This document shows positions 16,575-23,952 of a stretch of DNA of 64,000 bases, in pieces. Numbering within the stretch: the first letter of the stretch is position 1; each line of letters begins with the position of its first letter. Location: contig NZ_FNZQ01000003.1 in the NCBI RefSeq assembly GCF_900109285.1, positions 248,001 to 312,000 of the forward strand, in the 5' to 3' direction. The stretch is from Jannaschia helgolandensis. Its GTDB lineage: Bacteria > Pseudomonadota > Alphaproteobacteria > Rhodobacterales > Rhodobacteraceae. The translations under genes were made by a program, and so were the position numbers. Under the pieces are notes generated by a model. The model made no database searches. It was not told the DNA's origin and saw nothing but the letters and a program-made list of their open reading frames with translations.

Positions 16575-17142
16575 GGGGGACGACGCTAGTCTGACGGCGC
16601 GGAAGGCGCAATTGCGCAAGGAGTGTCTTGCCGCCCGCGATGGAGTCGGGCCGTTGCGCCGTGCCATGGCGGGCACGCGCCTGTACGCGCGGCTCATGGG
16701 TCTGCGCGGACGAACCATCGCAGGCTATCTGCCGATCGGGTCCGAGGCCAACCCGACCCATGCGATGCGCGTTCTCGCCCGGGATAATCGTATTTGCGTT
16801 CCGGTCGTGACGGCGCGCGGTGCGCCGTTGCGATTCCGGGAATGGTGGCCCGATTGTCCGCTGGAGAAGGGCGCGTTCGGTGTGCCTGTCCCAACCGAGG
16901 GTGGCTGGCGTGTCCCGGATGTGCTGATCCTGCCGATGGTCGGGTTCGATGCGGGCGGCGGGCGGCTGGGCTATGGCGGGGGGTATTATGACCGAACGCT
17001 GGCGGGCATGGGTGATGCGCTGGCCGTCGGGTTTGCCCTGGAAGCGCAGCGCGTCGAGGCCATCCCGCAGGAGCGAACCGACATCACCCTGCCATACATC
17101 ATCACCGATGCAGGGGTTTTCGGCGCGGACGGCACGGTGTAA
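16573..17142 (+). CDS. 5-formyltetrahydrofolate cyclo-ligase
   Basis: This 189-residue enzyme converts 5-formyl-THF to 5,10-methenyl-THF using ATP, returning folate to one-carbon metabolism. It shows the family signature GGGRLGYGGGYYDRTL (residues about 129-144) and an N-terminal basic helix RKAQLRKECLAARD. ATG 16573 is used; ATG 16549 would add eight residues but lie inside the divergent VOC gene. No clear ribosome-binding site is seen for either. The stop is about 30 bases before rpe, so both are probably one transcript. Confidence 0.92.
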   Translation: MGDDASLTARKAQLRKECLAARDGVGPLRRAMAGTRLYARLMGLRGRTIAGYLPIGSEANPTHAMRVLARDNRICVPVVTARGAPLRFREWWPDCPLEKGAFGVPVPTEGGWRVPDVLILPMVGFDAGGGRLGYGGGYYDRTLAGMGDALAVGFALEAQRVEAIPQERTDITLPYIITDAGVFGADGTV

Positions 17143-17172
17143 TCGGACGGCATCTCAAACCCCGAGGCCCGG

Positions 17173-17862
17173 ATGACTGATACATTTGACCGCACCGTCA
17201 AGATCGCACCGTCGATCCTCGCCGCCGATTTCGCCAATTTCGGAGCGGAGTGCGCGGCGGTCGAGAGGCAGGGGGCGGACTGGATTCACGTGGACGTCAT
17301 GGACGGACATTTCGTGCCGAACATAACCTTCGGCCCGGCGATGTGCGCGGCGCTCCGGCCCCACATCAAGGGTGTAATGGACGTACATCTGATGATCGCG
17401 CCGATCGATCCCTATATCGACGCCTTTGCGCAGGCCGGTGCAGATATCATCACCGCCCATGTCGAAGCCGGACCGCATATCCATCGCACGCTTCAGGCGA
17501 TCCGGGGCGCGGGCGCGAAAGCCGGATTGGCGTTGAACCCCGGCACGCCGGCATCGGCTGTTGCTTCCTTGCTGGACGATGTCGACATGATCTGCGTAAT
17601 GACCGTGAACCCCGGTTTCGGGGGGCAGAAATTCATACATTCACAGGTCGAGAAGATTCGCGATTTGCGTGCGATGATCGCAGACCGGCCGGTTCATATC
17701 GAGGTGGATGGCGGCGTTGATCCGGACACTGCCCCCTTGGTCGTGGCGGCCGGGGCGGATGTTCTGGTGGCCGGATCGGCGGTGTTTCGCGATGGTTCGG
17801 TCACAGACCCTGCACCCTATGGCCGTAACATAGCGGCGATCCGGACGGCTGCGGAACGCTGA
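17173..17862 (+). CDS. rpe: Ribulose-phosphate 3-epimerase
   Basis: This 229-residue TIM-barrel enzyme interconverts ribulose-5-phosphate and xylulose-5-phosphate in the pentose phosphate/Calvin pathways. Diagnostic segments are IAPSILAADFANFG (residues 11-24), the metal-site motif HVDVMDGHFVPNITFGP, the LMIAPIDPYI region, the VNPGFGGQKF phosphate loop and the final VDGGV and AGSAVF. Length is typical. It follows the folate gene closely. No terminator is seen before the next minus-strand genes. Confidence 0.97.
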   Translation: MTDTFDRTVKIAPSILAADFANFGAECAAVERQGADWIHVDVMDGHFVPNITFGPAMCAALRPHIKGVMDVHLMIAPIDPYIDAFAQAGADIITAHVEAGPHIHRTLQAIRGAGAKAGLALNPGTPASAVASLLDDVDMICVMTVNPGFGGQKFIHSQVEKIRDLRAMIADRPVHIEVDGGVDPDTAPLVVAAGADVLVAGSAVFRDGSVTDPAPYGRNIAAIRTAAER

Positions 17863-17899
17863 TAGCGCAATTGGCGTCAGATTGGGGCGGGAGCACTGT

Positions 17900-18082
17900 T
17901 CAGTGCTTGAAACCGGGCCACGGTCCCGGCCCTGTAGCGTGTTGCGGCGCGAGACTATCCGGCACTTTGGCCGTTTCTATGTGCACCGCGTCAACGGGCG
18001 TCAACGCTGCGACGGCAAGGATAGCCAGCAGCAGATAGGCCAGATGCATATTGCGGCGGCCGGGTGTTGTCTGTCCGATCAT
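17900..18082 (-). CDS. Possible small exported or membrane protein, unknown
   Basis: This is a 60-residue frame with a hydrophobic stretch (LAYLLLAILAVAALTPVDA, residues about 14-32) resembling a signal peptide or single membrane helix. A short polar tail rich in Pro and Gly follows. An AAAGGG about 7 bases before the ATG is a good ribosome-binding site, which is why I keep it. I do not recognise a family. It sits alone in the gap between rpe and the next minus-strand gene and may be a chance frame. Confidence 0.4.
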   Translation of the reverse strand: MIGQTTPGRRNMHLAYLLLAILAVAALTPVDAVHIETAKVPDSLAPQHATGPGPWPGFKH

Positions 18083-18177
18083 GGGCTGCCCTTTCAGAGC
18101 AATGTTCCATCAGGGATGGCGGGCTGAACGTCCGCCACCGGGGGCCAGGGCTTCGCCCCGACCGACTGCATCCCCTT

Positions 18178-18501
18178 TCAGAGGCGCAGAAAAAAGTCGT
18201 CGTTTCTTGTCCACCAATCCCGCAGATCCCCGAGTGTCACCGGGGCGTCGGATCGAGCACGGTCTATGTCCATACTCAGCAGGATGGCCAACCGTCTGGC
18301 CGTCTGCGCCTCGTCTGTGGGAGAGCCGCCTCTGCGGATGGCAGCGTCCATTTCGCGGGCAGCGGTGAGCAACGCGGTTTCCAATGTCCGGGCGGATATT
18401 TCAGGGTAAGCCACCGCAAGATCGCGTATCAGCGAACGAAAGGCAGTCGCATCGTCGTGCAGCCGTTCCAGCACAAGATCGCGGAGTTCGTCTTCGGTCA
18501 T
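18178..18501 (-). CDS. Hypothetical protein, helical, 107 residues
   Basis: ATG 18501 is preceded by GAGGG at 5 bases, a strong ribosome-binding site, giving MTEDELRDLVLERLHDD. The protein is acidic to neutral and predicted mostly helical, without signal peptide or membrane segment. It ends in DLRDWWTRNDDFFLRL. I do not recognise the family. It lies downstream of the Gfo/Idh-family gene on the same strand, beyond a 108-base gap. Coding potential looks real because codon third positions are GC-biased like the neighbours. Confidence 0.65.
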   Translation of the reverse strand: MTEDELRDLVLERLHDDATAFRSLIRDLAVAYPEISARTLETALLTAAREMDAAIRRGGSPTDEAQTARRLAILLSMDIDRARSDAPVTLGDLRDWWTRNDDFFLRL

Positions 18502-18609
18502 CAATCCCTCGTGTGTTGTGAGAGATATGGCCGACAATCCTTAAAGACGCGGTTAAGCGAGCTGGCGAGATGTCGAGATTGATGTCCTGATTTTAATCAA
18601 ATTGACCGT

Positions 18610-19611
18610 TCAGGCGAAATGGACCGGCAGTCGCGTGCGCGCCTCGTGGGCGGCATAGGCCAGGTCCGACAGGCGCATGACGGTCAGGTAATCTCGGGCC
18701 GCATTCTCGAACGGATCACCTTCCGTCACTGCAGTCACGACATGAGATTGCAGGGCGTGAACGCAGTCGCCCGCGAAGTCCGGCCAGTCCTGCGTCGGCA
18801 ACAGGACCTCGGATTCGCGGCTGCCGTGGGCGCGCAGGGACACAGTGCCGTTGCCGGTCAGCGTCAGCGTTCCCGCACTGCCTTCCAGAAAGGCGTCGCC
18901 AAAGGTGCGGCGGGTGTCGTCGGTGTCGAAATCCAGCAAACGGTTGCCATCGAAAACCGCGCGCGCGCCAGTGTCATAGTCCAGTATCAGATGCCCCGCA
19001 TCCTCACCCCTGATCGCCGGGTTAAGGCGGCGCAGATCGGCGTAGACCCCATCGGGGTGCCCCAGGAGGTATCGAAAGGTGTCGATGTAATGCACTCCCG
19101 TCTCGTGGATCAGCAGGCGCGGCATGGTTTGGAAATACGGCTGACGCGCCAGATAGGCATCCGGCCCCTGACCATCGCCCGTGCGCAGACGGAACGTCAG
19201 GTTCAGCGGCCTGCCGATCCGGCCCGAGTCCAGCGCCGTCTTCATTGTCCGGAACCATGGCTGGAAACGGAAATTTTCGTGAATAATGAGCGGGACGTCC
19301 GCCGCTTCGGCCTGTGCCGTTACGGCCTCGGCCTCTTCCAGTGACTGGCAGAACGGCTTCTGGCAGATGATGGCGCGGGGTTTGTGGGGCAGGGCGGCGC
19401 GGATCGTGGCGGCATGCATCGGGGGCGGCCCGGCGATGTCGAGAATATCCAGCGCCTCGGCGGCCAGCATCGCGGTAGCATCGGGATAATCAGGGGACTT
19501 GGCCGGATCCCTGTCGCAGATCGCGACGAGTTCTACGCCTGCGATCCGTGTCCACGCGTTCCGGTGAAACTGCGCGAAGTATCCCGCGCCGACCATGCCG
19601 ACCCTCAGCAT
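18610..19611 (-). CDS. Gfo/Idh/MocA family NAD(P)-dependent oxidoreductase
   Basis: This 333-residue protein has an N-terminal Rossmann fold with VGMVGAGYFAQFH (residues 4-16), the CQKPFCQSLEEAE segment that matches the family EKP motif with Q replacing E, and a C-terminal alpha/beta substrate domain with LIHETGVHYIDTFRYL. Members oxidise or reduce sugars, inositols and related polyols. The start overlaps the stop of the upstream dehydrogenase by one base (TGATG), so the two enzymes probably work in one pathway. The substrate cannot be assigned. Confidence 0.88.
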   Translation of the reverse strand: MLRVGMVGAGYFAQFHRNAWTRIAGVELVAICDRDPAKSPDYPDATAMLAAEALDILDIAGPPPMHAATIRAALPHKPRAIICQKPFCQSLEEAEAVTAQAEAADVPLIIHENFRFQPWFRTMKTALDSGRIGRPLNLTFRLRTGDGQGPDAYLARQPYFQTMPRLLIHETGVHYIDTFRYLLGHPDGVYADLRRLNPAIRGEDAGHLILDYDTGARAVFDGNRLLDFDTDDTRRTFGDAFLEGSAGTLTLTGNGTVSLRAHGSRESEVLLPTQDWPDFAGDCVHALQSHVVTAVTEGDPFENAARDYLTVMRLSDLAYAAHEARTRLPVHFA

Positions 19612-20672
19612 CAGAGGCGCGCGATGACCGCTGCCGCCGCCCCCCTGGTGTCGAGCGTGCCACCCAGATCGCCGGTCGTCTCGCCCGCCGCAAGACAGGC
19701 ATCGACGGCGGTCTGAACGCGGCTGGCATCCTCGATCATCTGCGGTTGGTCATGGCGACGGCCCAGCCAGTCCAGCATCATGCCCGCAGACAGGATCATC
19801 GCGAAGGGATTGGCGATGCCCTGACCGGCGATGTCGGGGGCCGATCCGTGGCACGGTTGGAACACGGCGTGATCGTCGCCGATATCTGCCGACGGGGCCA
19901 TGCCGAGGCCGCCCATCAGGCCCGCGCCCAGGTCGGACAGGATGTCGCCGAACATATTCTCGGTCACCATCACGTCCCAGTCCCATGGTTTCAGCACGAA
20001 CCACAGCGCCATCGCATCGACATAGGCGTGGTCGGCGGTCAGGTCCGGGTATTCCTTGGCCACCTCGTCAAAGATATCGCGCCAGAACGCGAAGGCGCGG
20101 AACACGTTCGCCTTGTCGACCGACGTCACGCGTCCCATGTGGCCTGCGGCCTTGCGGTCCTGCGCCAGACGGAACGTGTAATCGCAGACCTTGGTGGTGG
20201 TCCTGCGGGTCAATCGCAGCGTCTCCTCGGCGTAGTCTTCGGTGACGGTGCCCTTGCCCTGGGTGTGGAACAGCCCTTCGGTCGACTCGCGCACCAGAAC
20301 GAAGTCTATGACGCGGCCCTCGGGGATATTCAGCGGCGTTTTCATGCCGGGGACAACGCGCACCGGGCGGATTCCCGCATACAGGTCCAGCGCGATGCGG
20401 ATGTCGATCTGCGGGGTCATTTCGGTCCCGTCCGGGTATCGGACCGCCGGGTCGCCCAACGCGCTGAGCAATATGGCATCGGCATTTCGGGCCGTGTCCA
20501 GTGACGTCCGGGGCAGGTCGCTGCCGCAATCCAGGTAACTGGTCGCACCCGCGGGGCAGTCGTGGAAGGCAAAGTCGTGGCCGAAGGCGCGCAGCAGGTC
20601 CAGGGTCGGGGCCATGATTTCCGGGCCGATGCCATCGCCGTGAAAGACGGCAATGTTGAAAGTCTTGGACAT
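19611..20672 (-). CDS. Isocitrate/isopropylmalate dehydrogenase family protein
   Basis: This 353-residue beta-decarboxylating dehydrogenase opens FNIAVFHGDGIGPEIM. It shows VRESTEGLFHTQGKG, the metal-site NMFGDILSDLGAGLMGGLGMAPS region and the NAD-loop CHGSAPDIAGQGIANP. Such enzymes act on 2-hydroxy acids (isopropylmalate, isocitrate, tartrate, D-malate). Its position beside a Gfo/Idh enzyme rather than leuC/leuD argues against leucine synthesis and for a tartrate- or malate-like substrate (inference). GGGAGG before ATG 20672 fixes the start. It is divergent from the ABM-domain gene. Confidence 0.86.
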   Translation of the reverse strand: MSKTFNIAVFHGDGIGPEIMAPTLDLLRAFGHDFAFHDCPAGATSYLDCGSDLPRTSLDTARNADAILLSALGDPAVRYPDGTEMTPQIDIRIALDLYAGIRPVRVVPGMKTPLNIPEGRVIDFVLVRESTEGLFHTQGKGTVTEDYAEETLRLTRRTTTKVCDYTFRLAQDRKAAGHMGRVTSVDKANVFRAFAFWRDIFDEVAKEYPDLTADHAYVDAMALWFVLKPWDWDVMVTENMFGDILSDLGAGLMGGLGMAPSADIGDDHAVFQPCHGSAPDIAGQGIANPFAMILSAGMMLDWLGRRHDQPQMIEDASRVQTAVDACLAAGETTGDLGGTLDTRGAAAAVIARL

Positions 20673-20731
20673 GAATGCCTCCCCGCGTCAGTCTGACAAC
20701 TCGATAGAACGCCCCAAACCGGAGGGAAAGC

Positions 20732-21019
20732 ATGTTCGCAGTCGCCGTCACCATTGAGGTTTTCCCCAACCGGATGGCCGAATTCAAACCCGCCATGATG
20801 GAAAATGCCCGCGCTTCGCTGGCAGAGCCTGCCTGCAACCGGTTCGACGTTCTGTCCGATCCGTCGCGCCCGGATGAGGTTTTTCTATATGAACTATATG
20901 ACGACGAAGCCGGGTTCGAGGCACATCACCAGACTTCGCATTACAAGGCCTTCGACACGCTGGTGACGGATATGATCCGGCGGAAGTCGATCAAGACCTA
21001 CGCTGTCGTCGAGGGCTGA
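20732..21019 (+). CDS. ABM-domain protein, putative quinol monooxygenase
   Basis: This 95-residue protein is a single antibiotic-biosynthesis-monooxygenase (dimeric alpha/beta barrel) domain. It has FAVAVTIEVFPNRMAEFKPAM at the N-terminus and the EVFLYELYDDEAGFEAHHQTSHYKAF core. Small ABM proteins such as YgiN act on quinols without a cofactor, but many are of unknown function. A GGAGGG precedes the ATG. It ends two bases before the metallo-hydrolase gene, so they are a two-gene unit, divergent from the dehydrogenase pair. Confidence 0.85.
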   Translation: MFAVAVTIEVFPNRMAEFKPAMMENARASLAEPACNRFDVLSDPSRPDEVFLYELYDDEAGFEAHHQTSHYKAFDTLVTDMIRRKSIKTYAVVEG

Positions 21020-21020
21020 T

Positions 21021-21809
21021 ATGTCGGAGTGGGAGGTCTTCGCGCTGCGCTATGCCGATCGTAACGCGCGGGTTCGGGCCGACAGCTTCCTGTTCGACGA
21101 CGACCACTCCGCACCGCATCCGATGGACTACTTCATGTGGTTATTGCGGCAGGGGAAACGGGCGATCCTCGTCGATACCGGCTATGACGAGGTCGAGGCC
21201 ACCCGCCGCGATCGTCCCATCCTGATGGACCCGCGCGCCGCACTGGAGCCGTTCGGCCTGATGCCGGATGCAATCGACACCGTGATCGTTACGCATCTGC
21301 ACTATGATCACGCGGGTGGGTTGCACTTGTTTCCCAACGCCACGCTGCATATGCAAGCCGCCGAAATGGCCTATGCCACCGGTCCCTGCATGTGCCACGA
21401 CACGCTGCGGATGCCGTTTACGGGCGATCATGTCTGCGAAGCGGTGAAACGTCTGTATCGGGGTCGGGTGGTCTTTGCCGATGGCGATGCGCAGATTGCC
21501 GATGGCGTGACTGTCCACCGCATCGGCGGCCATTCCAGGGGGTTACAGGCGGTGCGGGTGCGGACGCAGGCGGGATGGCTGTGCCTTGCGTCGGATGCTG
21601 CGCATTTCTACGAAAACTTCGAGGCGGGAAAGCCGTTTCCGATCGTTGCGGACGTGTCCGAAATGCTGGACGGGTTTGCCACGATCCAGCGGCTGGCGTC
21701 GTCGCCGGGGCTGGTCATACCCGGCCACGACCCGTTGGTCCGGGTGAGGTTTCCTGCCGAGGCGGGGCTGCCCGAGACGTGGCGATTATCATCGGGACCG
21801 CAGTCCTGA
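21021..21809 (+). CDS. Metallo-beta-lactamase-fold hydrolase, N-acyl homoserine lactonase-like
   Basis: This 262-residue protein has the full dinuclear metal set: H92-x-H94-x-D96-H97 in THLHYDHAGG, H171 in GGHSRG, D192 in ASDAAHFYEN and H236 in IPGHDPLV. Order and spacing fit the AHL-lactonase-like subgroup, which opens lactone rings; other esters are possible. There is no signal peptide. In context (ABM protein, dehydrogenases and a TRAP importer nearby) a catabolic lactonase is as likely as quorum quenching. A GAGGG site lies 5 bases before the ATG. Confidence 0.83.
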   Translation: MSEWEVFALRYADRNARVRADSFLFDDDHSAPHPMDYFMWLLRQGKRAILVDTGYDEVEATRRDRPILMDPRAALEPFGLMPDAIDTVIVTHLHYDHAGGLHLFPNATLHMQAAEMAYATGPCMCHDTLRMPFTGDHVCEAVKRLYRGRVVFADGDAQIADGVTVHRIGGHSRGLQAVRVRTQAGWLCLASDAAHFYENFEAGKPFPIVADVSEMLDGFATIQRLASSPGLVIPGHDPLVRVRFPAEAGLPETWRLSSGPQS

Positions 21810-21985
21810 TGCTGTTCTGTTCGGCTTGTCCCACGAAATGCCCGTGGCCGAATTCTCTGCGGGCGGCGTTTCTGCTGGATATGATTGTCGCCAATCGGTA
21901 AGAAAACTTTACCAGACGGTCCGGGAGGGATCGTCTTGCGGGGCGCAACGACGTCCCACGCATCGGTTCAAAAGGGAGGAACCAC

Positions 21986-23038
21986 ATGAAACTCAAAGCG
22001 ATCGCGCTTGCCACTACGGCTGCGCTTGTCTCGACTGGCGGCGCGCAGGCGCAGGAAGTCCTCGAAATGACCTCGGCCTTCGGGAAAAACCTGCCCATTC
22101 TGGGCACAGCCGGTGTCGATTTCGTCGAGAAGATCAACAGTATTTCCGAAAGCGTCGAGTTCGAACATTTCGATCCCGGTGAACTGGTCCCGACCCTGGA
22201 AGCCCTCGACGCGGTGTCCAATGGATCGGTCGACGCCGCCTATACGACCGCAGGATACTGGCAGGGCAAGATCACCGCCGCCTCGCTGTTCGCCGCCGTG
22301 CCGTTCGGCCCCGAGGCCGGCGAATTCCTCGCCTGGATGCTATATGATGACGGCGCCGAGTTGTTTCAGCGCATGTACGACGAGAACGGCTACAATGTTC
22401 GCGTCACGCCCTGCGGCATCATTGCCCCCGAAACCTCTGGCTGGTTCAAGAACGAGATCAATACGCTCGCCGATCTGGAAGGCCTGAACATGCGCTTCTT
22501 CGGTCTGGGGGCCGAAGTCATGGAGCGCCTGGGCGTTTCGACATCGCTTCTGGCGGGTGGCGATATCTTCCCCGCGCTGGAGCGGGGCGCCATCGACGCG
22601 ACCGAATTCTCGATGCCCCGCATCGACGCGCGTCTGGGCTTCTACAACATCGCCAAATTCAACTACTTCCCCGGCTGGCACCAGCCCGCCACACTGTTCG
22701 AGTTGCTGATCAACAAGGACGTCTGGGAAGGTCTGGATGAGCGCAGCCAGAAGCAGATCGAGGTTGCCTGCCTCGCCAACATCACGACCAACTATGCCGA
22801 AGGCGAAGCCACCAACTTCGAGGCGATGGCCGACAATGAGGCCAACAACGGCGTGACCAACATGACGTGGTCGCCCGAGATACTGGCCGCGTTCGAGGAG
22901 AACTGGAACGCCGTCGCCGCCGATCTGGCCGCCGAAGATGAGTATTTCGCCGAAGTCTGGGCCGACCTTCAGGAGTTCCGGGAAGGCTACAAAGTCTGGA
23001 ACGACGCAATCTATCTGCCTCGTCCGCGCGGTAACTGA
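21986..23038 (+). CDS. dctP: TRAP transporter substrate-binding protein, DctP/TakP-type
   Basis: This 350-residue periplasmic protein starts with a signal peptide cleaved near AQAQE (about residue 23). The body resembles TakP-like receptors, for example the CGIIAPETSGWFKNEI and DATEFSMPRIDARLG segments. TakP of Rhodobacter sphaeroides binds 2-oxo acids. The substrate is therefore probably an organic (keto or hydroxy) acid, which is inference. GGGAGG before the ATG is a strong ribosome-binding site, matching the need for excess binding protein. It is followed by a strong hairpin and then dctQ and dctM. Confidence 0.92.
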   Translation: MKLKAIALATTAALVSTGGAQAQEVLEMTSAFGKNLPILGTAGVDFVEKINSISESVEFEHFDPGELVPTLEALDAVSNGSVDAAYTTAGYWQGKITAASLFAAVPFGPEAGEFLAWMLYDDGAELFQRMYDENGYNVRVTPCGIIAPETSGWFKNEINTLADLEGLNMRFFGLGAEVMERLGVSTSLLAGGDIFPALERGAIDATEFSMPRIDARLGFYNIAKFNYFPGWHQPATLFELLINKDVWEGLDERSQKQIEVACLANITTNYAEGEATNFEAMADNEANNGVTNMTWSPEILAAFEENWNAVAADLAAEDEYFAEVWADLQEFREGYKVWNDAIYLPRPRGN

Positions 23039-23066
23039 TCAAGGCCGACAGGCCCTTCAGGGCGGG

Positions 23067-23096
23067 GGAACCGGGCGATAATCGTCGCCCGGTTCC
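23067..23096 (+). promoter_or_regulatory. Strong intercistronic hairpin between dctP and dctQ
   Basis: Twelve bases (23067-23078, GGAACCGGGCGA) pair perfectly with 23085-23096 around a six-base loop. It lies 28 bases after the dctP stop and 46 bases before dctQ, and no T-run follows. Such hairpins partly stop transcription or protect the upstream mRNA, so binding protein is made in excess over the membrane subunits. Confidence 0.75.
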
Positions 23097-23142
23097 TTGA
23101 ATGCGATTGCTGCGCAGCCAAGCGCGCACAGGGGGTTTTTCC

Positions 23143-23952
23143 ATGCCGCAGGACCAGGCCGACGATCCTATCGTCTCCATCTCCGATCCGGGCGAGGTCG
23201 GGCGCGCCGAGCATAATCGCGGCGATCGCTTCGTCGTGCATGTCAGCAACTTTTTCGCCTGGCTGTTCCCGATCCTGATGATCGCGATCTCGTCGCAGGT
23301 CGTGTTGCGCGGTATGGGCAACAACCAGGCGTGGCTCGACGATTTGCAGTGGTGGCTCTACGGGGCTGCCGTCCTGATCGGTATCGGCTATGCGGTGACG
23401 ACCAATTCCCACGTCCGTGTCGACATTTTCTATGATGGCTATCCGGCGACCAAGCAGCGAAAGATCGACGTTTTCGCGCTGGCGTGGCTGTTCCTGCCGT
23501 TCATCATAATGTGCTGGGATGTAACGCTGGACTACGCGATTTCGTCGGTGAAAGCGAGCGAGGGCTCGGACAGCCCGAACGGGCTGCACAGGTTGTACCT
23601 GTTGAAGATGTTCATGAACCTCAGCTTCCTGTTCATTGCTGTCGCGATCTGGTCGGCCTACGTACGCAACCTGGCCCTGATCACGCGCCCGCTCTGGTGG
23701 CGCAAGCTTCTATATGCCTTTCCGGCGGTCGCCTTCGTGGTCAACCTGATCATCTATTACAGTGCACTGGGCCTCGTCCTCTATACGACCGAGGCGGAAA
23801 ATGCACGGCAGGCCACCCGTCACTGGTTCTTCGATACTTTCGCCATCGGCCCCGAAGAGATGAAATACACCATCGCCTCGGCCCTGATCGTGACCATCGT
23901 AATCATCGCGGCGGCTTACGTCCTGCGGGACAAATCCGAGGACGCCACCTGA
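23143..23952 (+). CDS. dctQ: TRAP transporter small permease subunit
   Basis: This 269-residue inner-membrane protein has about four to five transmembrane helices, including FAWLFPILMIAISSQVVL and WWLYGAAVLIGIGYAVT, with HVRVDIFYDGYP after the second, typical of DctQ. The size is larger than the roughly 170-residue minimal DctQ and fits the TakQ/extended type. ATG 23143 is chosen because a GGGGG site lies just upstream; an ATG at 23101 would abut the dctP hairpin. The stop overlaps the dctM start by one base (TGATG). Confidence 0.9.
   Translation: MPQDQADDPIVSISDPGEVGRAEHNRGDRFVVHVSNFFAWLFPILMIAISSQVVLRGMGNNQAWLDDLQWWLYGAAVLIGIGYAVTTNSHVRVDIFYDGYPATKQRKIDVFALAWLFLPFIIMCWDVTLDYAISSVKASEGSDSPNGLHRLYLLKMFMNLSFLFIAVAIWSAYVRNLALITRPLWWRKLLYAFPAVAFVVNLIIYYSALGLVLYTTEAENARQATRHWFFDTFAIGPEEMKYTIASALIVTIVIIAAAYVLRDKSEDAT

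Noticed and set aside
18140-18177. GC-rich stem as terminator of the 18178-18501 gene
   Set aside because: Arms (CGGGGC-type) pair only with a bulge and no T-run follows on the minus strand; too weak to call.
21021-21809. Calling the MBL-fold protein a quorum-quenching AHL lactonase
   Set aside because: The metal site fits, but many sugar and metabolite lactonases share it, and the neighbours suggest catabolism; the name is kept only as similarity.
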